Made by a program: the position numbers and the translations under genes
The notes under the pieces: model-generated
What the model saw: the letters and a program-made list of their open reading frames with translations, nothing else
Database searches by the model: none
What the model was told of the DNA's origin: nothing
Part shown: piece after piece, positions 25,252 through 38,700 of the stretch
Layout: each line of letters begins with the position of its first letter
Position numbering within the stretch: the first letter of the stretch is position 1
Source of the DNA: Ampelomyces quisqualis
Taxonomy: Eukaryota; Ascomycota; Dothideomycetes; Pleosporales; Phaeosphaeriaceae
NCBI GenBank assembly: GCA_018398575.1
Contig: JAGTXZ010000008.1
Location: 1,922,001 to 1,986,000, forward strand
Length of the DNA stretch: 64,000 nt
Reading direction: 5' to 3'

Positions 25252-27022
25252 CTACGCTCTAGTATTCTTAATAATTTCTTTTAAAGCTATTAACTTACGC
25301 TCTAACTTATTCTTATAGATAAACTTAGTTAAGGTTATAGTATAAGTAAGACACCTAGTGTTAATTATTATAGAAGTAACTGCTATTTTATTAATAATAC
25401 TATATATAGTAATAGGCTCTCTATCTAGCTATTTCTTTTATAATTATTAAAATCTCTTGTCTTCTTTTAGTATTATATTACTATACTTTTGTCTACGCCT
25501 TTAGACAAGAGTTACTTGTTTTTTAAGCTTAGAGTATTTTCTAACACGTCTTCTTTTTTCTTACTTTATGCCTTAGCTAACGCAGCTTTAGTAAGTTTTA
25601 ATAGTAGAGATAATTTGCATTTACTAGCGTAGTGTTCTAACTTACTATAGTAGAGGCATAAGTTGTTTTGTTTCTAGTAAAACTACTCTTCTGCAGTAGC
25701 CTACTTAGCCTTCTTTCTTTTAAAAGATTTTTTCTTAGTCCTTCTAGAATATCTTCTTGTAGGTTTTTAATCTATAAGTTTTCTAATATTCTATCTTTTA
25801 GTGTGCTTACTACTAAGTTTTACCTTATATAAGTTTTCCTTAATAATTACTACTCTATCTATAAGGTTATAGATCTTCTATTTAGGTTTAGTCTCTACAG
25901 AAATTATTCTATCTTATAGGTCTAGCTAAATAGCGCTTAGGTACTTTATTTTTAGGTTTACTTTATTATCTTCTTTACTTATATTATAGGCTCGCCTTAT
26001 AAACTTTGCGTTAAAGCTCTAGAAAAAGAACTTATTCTATTAGATTGTTTAGAGTTTCCTTTATAATCTTTTGTTATATAGCTTATCTTTAAATTAGCTG
26101 TTTAGGAAGTCCTAGAGTTCTTCTGCAAAGCCTTAGAAGTTCTAAGTTACCTAAAACAAGGCTATACTAGCTACTAACCCTTTAAGGCAGTTAAAAATAT
26201 AGCTAGCTTAAGAGCCTAGTCCTACGCTATTGTGTTCTAATTTATACTTTATTTAAGCCTTAAAGATATAGTAATCTTTTTAATCCTTTTTTATACACTT
26301 CTAGGTTAAAGACTTTATAAGTCTTTTAGAGTAGAAGAAAGCTTTCTAAAAGAGTCTGTATAAAGCTAAAGGCTTCTAGAGTTACTTAGGCTGTAAGCCT
26401 TGCAATTTGGTCCTGTAGATCTTTTACTAGTAATACTAAGTCTAGATCTGCGCTTATAGAGGACTTTCCTTTCCTATTATTAGAGGGTCTAGCAGCTAAG
26501 GAGTTATATACTTTCTGCTAGGCAGGCGTTTCTTTAAGGCTGTTTAATAGTAGTTATTTCTTAATCTATTATTTCTCTAGGTCTACAAAGTTATTAATAA
26601 TTATTTAATTAAACTTATCCTTAATAACTAACTTAGAGACGCTATTGCGTCTTATCTAGATAGCTTACACTATTATGTCCTGTACTATTATAAAGATAGT
26701 TACTTATTCTATATTAGAGGTTACTAATAGCCTTTTAGCCTAGTTAAGTTTAACAAATTTAATTATAAGAGGCAGACTCTAAGAGTAGTTACTAGGAAAT
26801 AAGTACGTAAATTTGTATTCTATTCTTATTGCTACTTAGAGGGTTTTTATAGTTCTAAGGTAGTCTAGTTTAGAAGATTTAGGTGCTTTAGTCTAGAACT
26901 GTTTTTAGTGTTCTAGCCCAGAGGATTTTTTAGCGTTCTAGTTTAGAACCTTTTTAGTGTTCTAGTTTAGTAGGCTAAGGTTTTTCTATAACTAAGAACT
27001 AACTAGGCAGCAGCCTGTTATA
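25252..27022 (-). mobile_element. gypsy relic D, 5' part (LTR and gag)
   Basis: Reading from 27,022 downward this matches element B from its LTR through gag. That includes the B zinc-knuckle region (D copy near 25,640-25,690) and the stretch up to B position about 37,260. There it is cut by element A and resumes at 7221. The left part of D beyond 6949 is not in the window. D itself sits inside the RNase H region of gypsy relic G, which starts at 27,023. All frames are full of RIP stops. Confidence 0.85.
26764..27022 (-). repeat. element D 5' LTR
   Basis: 259 bp, homologous to the 218-bp B LTRs in reverse orientation, with matching outer ends (TATAAC.. on the - strand; ..CTCTTATA). The extra length comes from additional copies of an internal tandem unit of roughly 24-40 bp containing AGAACACTAAAAA-like words, which also occurs about three times in B. 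Confidence 0.85.
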
Positions 27023-30000
27023 TATAGAGCTAAATCTAAGTATATTTAGATTATTGCTTTTTAGAATACTTTATAACTATAAAGGTTCTTAATGCATATT
27101 AAGCTTAATAGGTAGAGATTATTACTCTTTTTAATTTCTATATTAAGTACACGCCTAGTAAGTTAAATAAAAGAGCTAATATTCTTAGCTAAAGAAAATA
27201 AGACGTTGGTAAGGTTAAGGCTGCCTAACAAGACAACATATCCTGTGTACTTTTAGGATCTAAATAACTAAACTACCTAGTTAACTCTAAACTAGCCTAG
27301 AACTATATCTATACCTATCTAGAGATTACTGTTTTAGCTATTTTAGTCTAATCTATTAGTACTCTACTAAACCTTAATTCTTTAGAACTAATTAAAGCCC
27401 TGCTAGCAGAGAATTACTACTTCTTCTAAAAAGAACGTCTTAAGCTTTCTTAGCTATACTACGTCTAAGAAGAACTTTTGCTATATTACTTACGCCTTTA
27501 TATACCTAGGGATTCTCTCTTATATACTTGCCTAATTAGAGAAGCTTATAACTAAGTATTAACTACTTATCTAAGCGCTACAAAGACGTATTAGCTTCCA
27601 GCTTAGTAATACTATTAGAAAGGCATAGAGGCTATATATAAACGCTATGTACAAAACTATATTTCTTTTTAAAGATTCTATCTAAGATAGCTCTAATCCT
27701 AAGGGTTCCTCTAACTATTACTAATTTCTAATAGGCCTATGTAGTATTTGTGTATAGATTTCAAGACATTCCTAAAGGATTGTTATAGCTATAATTAAAT
27801 TATAGTTATTATTAATTGTCTATTAAAGTAAGCTATTTCTATTTCTTACTATGAAATAATTAACGCTTAATAGATAGCTTACTTGTTTATCTAAAAGGTA
27901 TATTAATTTAGCTATACGCCTAAAAGTATAGTGTCTAATCGCGGCCCTTAGTTTATATTCTAATTCTAGTCTAAATTCTACTAGATTCCAGGCGTGCAAA
28001 TTAAGCTTTCTACTACCTATTACAAATAGACTAATAGTTAAACTAAGATTATAAATAAGTATATTAATTAACAATTAAGGCTCTTTGTATTCTATTACTA
28101 GAATAACTAGAGTAATCTTCTACTAATAATTAATTAAGCCTAGGTAACGTTACTATACTCTGTAATTAGCATAGCACTGTACTAGCTCCTGTTTAGATCT
28201 AAACTAAAATAGAGCTAGGATTAGTTGTTATCTACTTTAAACTATAAAGATACAAACGTTAAGAATGCTCTAAGGCTAGCTACCTATATACACGAAGCCT
28301 AGTGTATAGCTAAGGATAATATAGAAAAGGCGTATTAATAGATAGCTACTAAAGTAAATAAATATTAATAACCTATTAATTAAGTAGTAGGTAATAAGAT
28401 TTACCTTTTAACTTAAAACTTATCTGTTACTTATCTAAGTTGCAAACTTACTAAATTATAAGAAACCCTCTTTAAAGTTCTAGAATAAGTTAGTTATTTA
28501 TTCTAACTAAAGCTACCTAAAGGCTCTAAAATCTATAACGTATTTGCTCTAGACGTACTCTGCAAGGACTCTAATAATCTCTTGCCTAGTTAGCTAAGCC
28601 TAAATCTATCTAGTATCCTAATTTAAGGCGTTAAAAAATAGAAGGTAGAAGAGATCTTAGCAAGTAAGCTATACTGCTCTATCTTAAAGTATTGCGTAAA
28701 ATAGGTAGCTTATAACTCTAATCCTACCTAGTATAATGTATTAAACTTTATAGAAGCACTATATATGTTGTAAGTGTTCTATAAACACTATTTAAAATAG
28801 CTAAGACTCTTATAAGTGTTAGCTAAATAGATTATAGTATAAGAAAAAGGAGTTAAAGATCTTATAGTATTTTAAGATAATTATGTTAGAGAAATTAAAC
28901 TTAATATTATAACTACTACACTAGTAGGTAATAACTATTAAAAATAAGAGCCTTACTCTTCTATTAGATCTAATAGTAGACTATTATTACTACTAGTAGA
29001 ACGCTCTTAACTATTTAAATCTCTAAGTATAGACACTAACGCACTACCTAGTTATCTTCTGTTTTAGCTCTACCTACTATAAGTGCTAGCTACTTTCTTT
29101 ACTACCTAATCTGCCTATAATACTATTAAGACATTTACTAGCTAGGTAACTACACTAGTTAACCTAGCTATACTTTACTTAAGCAACCTAACCTTCTTAG
29201 CTATTTCTCTAACCTCTCTAGCTAGCTTCTCCCTCTAGTAATAAGTACTAATACGCAGGTTAGTAGTGTTTATATTAGCTACTTATATAGTGCCTAATTA
29301 CATAGTAGTAGCTAACTAAAACGCTACTACTTAGATATTAGCTTTATGCTCTAACACTACCTTATTAGACTTGTCTCTACTTAAGGTAGTAAACCTATAG
29401 TTAAAGGCCTTATAAAGGCTATTATACTCTTAGCCTATATATTAGGAAACTAAGTAATACGTCTTATTTAAGAGCGTGTAATATATACACTTCTTAGACA
29501 CGTTTAAATAGAATCTAAACTTAATATTAAAATAGCTGCAAGTGAAAGCTCTTGTAGCCTGTAGGTAAATAACTTAATAGGCTAGAGGATAAGCCCTAGA
29601 GAGGATAGAAATAGGTATTGTGTATATCTACTATATAGTTAGCTAATAATTAAATTAAGAGAAGGCTTAAATAGCTTTAAGTATACAAACGTAAGAGAAA
29701 GAGTATAAAGAAGTAGTATACCTAAGGGCTAGCCTTGTATATATACTTAAGAAACTCTAGGTAAAGTTAAGATAATAAACGCGCTACTACGCTAAGCAAA
29801 ATAATAACAAATAGCTATAACGCGTTATTAGAAATTTAAAGTTAAGATAAATAAGACTTTTCTAAAATTTTAAAAGGGATCTAAAAGCGCACAGATACAG
29901 ACCTAATTAATAGAGACTATTAATTTTAAGAAGAGAAGTAATATAACAAACATATACAAATATATATTATATCTAATACCTTATAAAGGCTTAGTAATAA

Positions 30001-30435
30001 ATTATACAAGACATAGTAAGAGTAGTGCTAAAAGCGCTCTAAATCTGCTCTAACTTAGTTACTACCTTAACTATAAGTATAAGCCTATTGCATTAGATGA
30101 AAATAAGTTTTTCTTGTCCTTCTATACAAGACCTATAGGTGTATAGCTAATCTAGAATCTCTAATACAACACGCACTCCTATATGCCTCTAATACGTATC
30201 TAATTTAATTCTAATAGCTATACCTACCTGCGTCGTTACAATATATAGCTCTAAGTAAGGATTAGAAATTTAAGTAATTTAAGACTAAAGAAGAAAAGCT
30301 TACTAAGTCTTAATTCTGTATCTGTAAGAGTAGTAAGTAATTATAGCTTTTTATTACGTATTATAACTTACTAAGATTAGCTAAATAGCTTAAGTAGTTT
30401 CTTAGAACTATTAAGAAAAAGTAGAACTGTAAGGA
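27023..30435 (+). mobile_element. gypsy relic G (RNase H to integrase), host of D and C
   Basis: From 27,040 the + strand shows the end of a gypsy RNase H (KVLNAY near 27,085), then a linker and an integrase zinc-binding region around 27,480-27,660. The integrase core follows, with VSNRGP near 27,927-27,945 and its continuation to about 28,250. The 5' part of G lies beyond D and off the window. From about 28,300 to 30,435 I cannot assign domains; it is RIP-degraded and probably the 3' end of G or another relic. Element C begins at 30,436. Confidence 0.7.
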
Positions 30436-30709
30436 TGTTACAGCGTAGAGCTATTAGCTGCGCAGCGACACGCCTGCGCTACAACAACGCTACTCTAGCG
30501 TCTTTACGCGTAAAACGCGTATAGCTGCCCTAGCGCCTTAATAGCGCTACACTAGCACAGGCCTAGTGCATTTCTATTGTAAGGATACGTGTTTAGTTAT
30601 ATCTATAAAAAGAAAGTTCTGCACTAAAGTTACAGAACAGAAATTAACTTAATTCTACCTATACTACTATTGTTATCTTGTAACTTTGCTGCTATACAAA
30701 CCTCTTACA
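30436..30709 (+). repeat. element C 5' LTR
   Basis: 274 bp beginning TGTTACAGCG and ending CTCTTACA; pairs end to end with 45051-45324. It contains conserved GC-rich words such as ACGCGTAAAACGCGT that RIP left untouched. Confidence 0.92.
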
Positions 30710-33700
30710 GTTTTAATTTCTCTACCTTGCAAAAGAATAGCAGCCTAGTTACTTAATAACAATAGATTAGGATCTGCCTCTAAGCCTACTAGCTAATCTA
30801 TTAAGGGAAAACACCTCTAATAAGGAATTAATACTTAGCCTAGGCAAACGCTTAGCGCAGCTAAAGCGCTAGCGCTAAGAACTTAAGAAGCAAGCTAAGA
30901 TCTAGACTCTAAAGAAGGAAGTACGCTAATAGGAGCAATTATTAGCAGGTACATAGCCTTTTCTACCTCCTAAATAGCTCTTAGGCGCTCTAAATAAAAC
31001 AGATCTACTAACTCTCTTAGTTAGACGCAACATATCTCTACTAGCGCAACGCCTTTAACTTAACTTATTAGTGCTACTAAGGCGCAGGCTAAAGATTAAG
31101 AAAATCCTTATCTTTAAAGGCAAGAGAATTAGAAAGTATTAGGACTTTAAGGCTAGGCTATTTATTGCCTTTTAATTAGACCTCTTAGCCTTTTAGCTTA
31201 AGGACTAAAAGATTGCCTTTACTCTCTAGTACCTACAAACTACGTTTTAATAGATATAGATATAGAAGAAATAGAAAGATAACAGCAAAACGCTAGCGTA
31301 GCGTAATATAATGTCTTTTCTACTTAATTAGATTAAGAGCCCTGTAAATAGAGAGCTTTAAGTTACTATATAGTATTAAAAGGCATTCTAAAAAGATAGC
31401 TAAACAGTAAACAAATTTGCAGCCTATCTATCTACTTTAGAAAATTAGGTAAATCTTCTTTACAAGTAGAAACACTTAGTAATGCACTTGTATAGCAAAC
31501 TCTGCCTAGAGATTAGAGTAGCTCTTTTTAACTACACTAAGTTCTCTACTACTTATAGAGAACTTATTAAACGCGCTGTAACGCTAAAAGACAACTTGTG
31601 CTATAGTATTAGTATACTATTGCTATACTATTACACACACAAAACGCCTAGTGCAGAAAAAACTTTGCAGCCTAAACTAGACATAATAGCTCTATAACGT
31701 TATGTTACTAGCACTACAAACCTAAGCCTAAAGCTAACTAACGCCTGCTACTATTGCAGCAAGATAGGCTATTAGGCTAGAGAGTGTAGATTAAGGCTTA
31801 ATAGCTCTTCTTCTGTTACTAGTTTAAACGCAATATAAATAAAAAACAAGTAAGCCTAAGAAAAGCCTTCTTCTTAACAGCCTAAGTTCTACTATAATAG
31901 AAGAATTGTATTAAAGTACTTAGGACGCTGCGTAACAATAGCGCTACGCAGCCTATACAAATTCTAATTAACTATAGTGCAGAACTTAGCACTATTAACA
32001 AGAGAGTTGCCTTACTTAAGAATCTCTCTTGTATTAATAGCGCTGCGCTACTAACTATCTGCTTGCCTAACTTAAGCACTGTGCCTAGCTTTTACGCTTA
32101 TTAAGCTTATTTAATAATAAAAGATAACTAAAGCGTAACTAAGTCTTTTACTACTATCTTATATAGGATTACTAATGCAGCACAACCTGTTATTTTAGGT
32201 CTACTAAGCCTAAAAGAAAGGCGCGTTATTATTAACTGTAAGTTAAAGTAGTAGCGCTACAAGCTTAATACTAATATAATAAGAGTTAAAGACGCAAAAA
32301 CCTTTGCAGGATCTTTTTACAATAAGCTAAGCGTGTACGCAGTCCTAGTAAGTAGTCTACAATTCTTCTCTACTAAATGCCTATTATAGCCTATTAAACT
32401 TAAGGATTTTAAAGATGTTGCAAACAGTAACACTGCTAACGCGCTGCTATAGCACTATAGAAGTAACTACGCTATTAAGTTAGAAGAAGAAACTATAGCT
32501 CTATATAGGCTGCTTTACAACCTTTTACTAAAGAAGCTAAGTATACTACGCAACTACTTAGTAACAGCGCAAAGCCTAGGCTAGATCTAAGAAAGTATAA
32601 GCCCTGTAGGAGCACCTATTCTGTTTATGCCTAAAAAAGATAGAACGCTACGCCTTTGCGTAGATTATTAAGGCCTTAATTAAGTTACTAAAAAGAATAG
32701 ACTAGCTCTTTTCTTAATTAGAGAAACCCTTAATTAGCTCTATAGATTAGTAAAGTTTACTAAGCTTAATCTTAAGAACGCGTATTACTAGATTAGGATC
32801 TAGCAAGGTAATAAGTAGAAGATAGCGTTTTGCACGCAATACAGATACTTTAAGTATATAGTTATGCCCTTTAGGCTAACTAACGCGCCTGCTACGTTCT
32901 AGAGATATATTAATAGAGCCTTAGCCTTATATTTAGATATCTTTTGTGTTATCTATCTTAACAATATCTTAATCTTTTCTTAAAAAGAAAAGGATTATTA
33001 GGAACAGGTAAGAAAAGTACTTGCTAAGCTAAGAGAATACAGTCTTTTTGTTAACTTAAAGAAGTATACCTTTACTACTAACTAAGTTAAGTTCTTAGGG
33101 TTTATTGTGCGCCTTAATAGCGTTACAATAGATCTAGAATAGGTTTGCGTAGTTATTAATTAGCCTACGCTAATATTCTTTAAGGATGTTTAAGTCTTTT
33201 TAGGCTTTGCAAACTTCTATTAACACTTTATACAAGGTTTTTCTATTATTGTTAGCTCTATTACTAATCTTCTAAAGAGATTAGTTTAAGGGAAAAAGTC
33301 TAGTCCTTTTAACTAGCCTAACGCAGTAGAGAAGGCAAAGCGCTAGCTTTGCAACAGGTTTATAACTGCGCTAGTCCTATAGTACTATAACTATACGCTT
33401 CTATCTAAGTTAGAAACTAATACCTCTATCTAGAGGGTAGCAAGTATCTTCTCCTAACTCTATACAGATAAAAACTAGTACTCTGTAGCCTTCTAGTTAA
33501 GAAAACTCTTGCCTGTAGAAAGGAACTACTATATATATAACCTAGAGCTCCTTACTATTATTATAGTAGTATAGCACTAGCGTTACTACGTTAAGAGGCT
33601 AGCAGTTTAGTTAGAAATATAGACAGACTATAACAACCTACGCAGCTTTATAGGCACGTTAACTCTATTTAAAAGATAGGCTAGCTAAGCTATAAAGCTA

Positions 33701-35545
33701 GCTGCTTATAACTTTAAGATTAAGTATTAGTCTAGAAAGACAAATTTTGCAGATAGGCCTTTAAGGCAACTTGTAGACAATAGTAATACGCTAGATATTT
33801 AACTATTAAACATATTGCTAGTACTGCAAAAGAAGTTATAGCTAGCAAAAACCTAAGCTAAGCTACCTAGTAAGGAGCTAGCGTTAGTAAAAAGCTAGAC
33901 AATAGCTTAATAGTAAGCAGGCACTCTATATCTTAATAAAGATGTTTCTATAAGCCTAGCGTATAGCGTTAAGGCGACAGCTACAAGCTATAGCTTTAAT
34001 TAAGAGATTTCTAAGAGCAGACTAGTAGTAACCTAAAGAGTTACGTAGTTACAAAGCCTAACGCACAGCGTTAAGGCAATAGCTAGAAGCTATAGCTTTA
34101 ATTAAGAGATTCCTAAGAGCAGACTAGTAATAGCCTAAAGGGTTACGCAGTTATAAGCAAGAGCTACAGCCTTAAGAAGGTTAGCTTATAAGAAACTTCT
34201 TAAGTTCTTCTTTAAAATCTGTGTATAAGTATAACAGAATAACCTAGAAGCAGTTATAATACGCAAAGACATTAAATCTCTAGCGTCTGCCTGTTAAGGC
34301 GCTAGTAAACGCCTAAGGCACTAGAAGCTTAACGCTTTAGGTAGCCTTTAGTTTAAGAACTAACTATATATTCTACTAGAGCTAGCTCTTAAGGCTAAGC
34401 TTCTTAAGCTGTATTATAACAATTTACTTACTAGCTATTTTAGGTAAGCTAAAACGCTTAAGCTTGTAGCCTAATACTACTATTAGCCTAGGCTTAAGAA
34501 AGAGCTTAAGAAGTATATTAACTCTTACTTAGTGTGCTAAGGCACAAAGTTACTTAAGTAGCGCTCTACTAGCGCGTTAAACGCGCTTCCCTAACCTTAG
34601 AGACTATAGTAAGAAATTATAATTAATTTTGTTACAAGCCTACTGCTTACTAAGCGCTACAGCGTTATATACAACGCAATACTTGTTATAGTTAATAAGT
34701 ACACAAAAATAGCTAAGTATATCTCTATATAGAAAACAGTTACTACTTTACAATTAGCAGATCTATTTTTAGAACATGTTGTATAATTCTTTAGCTTGCC
34801 TAAAGGTATTGTATTAGACTAAAGAAGTGTCTTTACTTTGTAGTTTTAGGTAGACTTCTACTTTATAGCAAAGGTAAAGCGCTAGCTTAGCACTACCTTT
34901 TATCTGCAGATAGATAGCTAAATAGAACGCTAAAATTAAACGCTAAAGCAATACTTAAAAGCTTTTGTAAGTAATTAGCTAAATAATTAGGTATACCTTT
35001 TGTTACTAGCAGAGTTTGCTTATAATAATACTAAGCAGGCTACGTTAGAAATATCTCTATTCTTTGCCTACTATAGGTTCTACCTGCGCCTTAACTGCAA
35101 GCTAACAGCGCCTACTAAAGTTCTTAGCGTTAGAGAAAGGTTACAAACGCTTATGTAAACTTAAGACGCTCTAGCTAATTACTAGCATAAAACTTTATAA
35201 TATTAAGAGTAATATCATAACAAAAGATATAAGCCTTAAGAGTTTAAACTTAAAGATATAATTCTCTTGTTAACAAAGCATCTACGCCTGCGTAGCGCTA
35301 GCAGAAAGCTATTACTACACTAGATAGGCTTCTTTCTAGTAAAAGAGTAAATTAGCTTATAAGCTTTTAGAATCTTACTTCTATTATATATAAAAATCTA
35401 CCTAGTATTCTATACCTCTTTGCTCTAGCTATTTATAGCTAGAAAGGAAGAAGAGTTAACTTTACTTAAGCCTATTAATCTAGATAACAGTAAAAAGCTG
35501 TAATAACGCTATAAGGTTAAAGCTATATTAGCAAAGAGGCGCAAC

Positions 35546-35763
35546 TGTAACAGGCTGCTGCCTAGTTAGTCCTTGGTTACGGAAAAACCTTGGCTCTCTA
35601 AACTGGAACACCAAAAACGCTCTGGACCAGAACACTAAAAACGCTTTAGACTAGAACACTAAAAATCCTCTAGACTATAAAAACCCTTTAGGTAACAATT
35701 AAGATAGGACACAAATTTACGTCTTTATTTCCTAGCATCTACTCTTAAGGTCTGCCCTTTACA
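35546..35763 (+). repeat. element B 5' LTR (partly un-RIPed)
   Basis: 218 bp. Its first roughly 105 bases keep TGG, CCA and CGG words (CTTGGTTACGG, CTCTGGACCAG) that read TAG, CTA and CAG in the 3' LTR. The remainder is as mutated as its partner. It contains about three copies of a 24-bp unit around CTCTGGACCAGAACACTAAA. Confidence 0.92.
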
Positions 35764-38700
35764 ATTAAATTTGTTAAACCTAACTAGGCTAAAGGGCTAT
35801 TAGTAACCTCTAGCATAGAACAAGTAACTGTTCCTATAATAGTACAGGATATAATAGTATAAGCTATCTGTATAAGACGTAACAGCGTCTCTAAGTTAGT
35901 TATTAAGGATAAGTTTAATTAGATAATTATTAACAACTTCCTAGACCTAGAAGAATAACAGATTAAGAAACAATTGCTGTTAAATAGCCTTAAGAGAACG
36001 CCTGCCTAGCAAGAAGTATGTAACTTCCTAGTAGCTAAACTCTCTAACAATAAGAAAAGAAAGTCTCTTATAAGTGCAGATCTAGACTTAGTATTGCTAG
36101 TAAGAAATCTGCAAGAACAAGTTACAAGGCTTACAGCCTAATTAACCTTAGAAACCTCTAGCTTTATATAGGCCCTCTTAGAAAGCTTCTTCTTGCTCTA
36201 GAAGACTTACAAAGTCCTTAACCTAGAAGCGTACAAAGGAGATTAAAAAGATTACTGCATCTTTAAGGCCTAAATAAAGTATAAACTAGAACATAATAGC
36301 GCAAGACTAGGCTCTTAAGTAGGCTATATCTTTAACTGCCTTAAGGGGTTAGTAGCTAGTGTAGCCTTATCTTAAGTAACCTAGAACTCTTAGAGCTTTG
36401 CAAAAGAACTTTAGGACTTCCTAGACAGCTAATTTAGCAATAAGCTACACAACAAAAGATTATAAAGGAAACTCTAAATAATCTAATAGAATAAGTCTTT
36501 CCTCTAGAGCTTTAATGTAGAGTTTATAAGGCTAGCCTACAACGCAGGCAAGGAAGACAACAAAGTAAGCCTAAAAACAAGGTACTTAAGCGCTATCTAG
36601 CTAGACCTACAAGATAGAATAATTTCTATAGAAACTAAACCTAAATAGAGAATCTACAATCTTATAGACAAGGTAGTAATTATTAAGGAAAACTTGTATA
36701 GAGCAAAACTTAGTAGCAAGCACACTAAAAGATAGAATATTAGAGAACTTATAGATTAAGAACCTACAAGAGGATATTCTAGAAGGACTAAGAGAAAATT
36801 CCTTAAAAGAAAGAAAGCTAAGTAGGCTACTGTAGAAGAGTAGTTCTACTAGAGACAAAACAACTTATGCCTCTACTGTAGTAAGTTAGGACACTACGCT
36901 AGCAAATGCAAATTGTCTCTACCTTTAAGACCTGCTAAGGCTATAGTAGCTAAGGCATAGAGCAAGAAAGAAGAGAACGCGTTAGAAGACACTCTAAGCT
37001 TAGAAAATAAGTAACTTCTATCTAAAGGCGTAGACAAGAGTATAGTAACACAATACTAAAAAAGAACAAGAGATTTTAATAATTCTAGAGGAAATAGCTA
37101 GACAAAGAACTTATTACTATACACACTATTGTTAATAAAATAATAGTTACTTCTATAATAATTAACACTAAGTGTTTTACTTACGCTATAACTTTAACTA
37201 AGTTTATTTGCAAGAATAAGTTAGAGCGCAAGTTAATAGCCCTAAGAGAAATTATTAAGATTACTAGAGCCTAGTCCTAGATAAAGATAGCTGTCTAGAT
37301 AAGGATTAACATTAATAGGCATAAAGAGACACTATAGGCCTATAAACTAGATAGAGACAAGGAATATAACCTAGTTTTAGGTTAACTATAGATAAACTAG
37401 CATAATGTTACTGTTGCACTAGCAAAAAAATTAATATATATCTACTCTACCTAGACGTAAGTTAGAAGCTAAAAAGAAAGGAAACTTCTTTTACTATAGA
37501 GCATTACAGTAGCTGCGTACTTAGCCTAGCTACAATAGGGCTAGAAAGACAAATCTATTTGCCTTTACGCTGCGTTAATAGTAGACATCTAAAAGGCCTT
37601 AAAAACTAAGCTCTAAGTAGATCTTAGGTTAGTGCTTCTAGATTACCTAAAAGAGAAATACAAAACCTTTCTACGCAAGAAAGCAGACTAACTCCCTCTA
37701 GTAAAAGGACCTACTATTAATTATTCTATTAAGCTAGTAGAAAAAGATAGAAAGACTGCAGAGGTGCTGTAGGGCCTACTATACAGCATGTTAAAGAAAA
37801 AACTTCTTGTTTTCTAAAAAGAGCTTACTTCTTACCTAGACTGTAGCTTTATACAGGTAAGCTAGTTAAGCGCCTCTGCACTAGTCCTATTTGTAAAGAA
37901 GCTAGAGAAGGGCCTATAGTTCTGCGTAGACTACTAGGCCTTTAACGCAATTACAAGAAAGAACAGATACCTGCTTCTACTTATCTAAGAGACCTTAGCC
38001 TAGATTGCTAAAGCTAAATAGTTTACTAAAGTAGATGTTATCTAAGTATTCTATAAGATTAGGATTACTAAAAGAGACAAATAAAAGACTACCTTCTAGA
38101 CGCGCTTTAGCTTCTATAAGTAGCTTATAACACTCTTTAGACTTGCAAACGCCCTAAGCACGTTCTAGAGATATATTAATTAGACACTAAGAGAATACCT
38201 AGATAATTTCTGTTTAGCCTATATAGACAACGTGTTAATATACACAAGCAGGTTTAAGGCAGACTACAAGAAAAAGGTAAAGCTAGTAATTTAGAAACTT
38301 AGAGTAGTAAAGTTACACCTTAATGTAAGAAAAAGCAAGTTTAGCGTAAAGAAGACTAAATACCTTAGATTTATTATTAAAGCTAAGAGAGGAATAAGCA
38401 TAGACTCTAAGAAAGTAGCTGCTATACGTTCCTAGGAGCCCCCTAAGATAGTTAAAGGAGTCTAGAGTTTTGTTAGCTTTGCTAACTTCTACTAACAGTT
38501 TATAAGAAACTTCTTAGAGCTAGCTACCCTACTAACTAGACTAACTAGAAAAAGTGTAGCCTTCTACTAGGGCCCTAAATAATAGATGTTCTTTAATAAG
38601 CTAAAAGAAGCTTTTATAGCAGAACTATCCCTAGTAAACTTTAATATAAAGCTAGAGATAGTAGTAGAGTGCAACGCCTTAGGATAGTTAACTAAGAAAG

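Noticed and set aside
27823..28074. 83-codon open frame on the - strand
   Set aside because: It lies opposite the gypsy G integrase core (VSNRGP on the + strand), so it is a shadow of the decayed + frame.
36607..36858. 83-codon open frame on the - strand
   Set aside because: Antisense shadow of the gag of element B, just upstream of its intact zinc knuckle.
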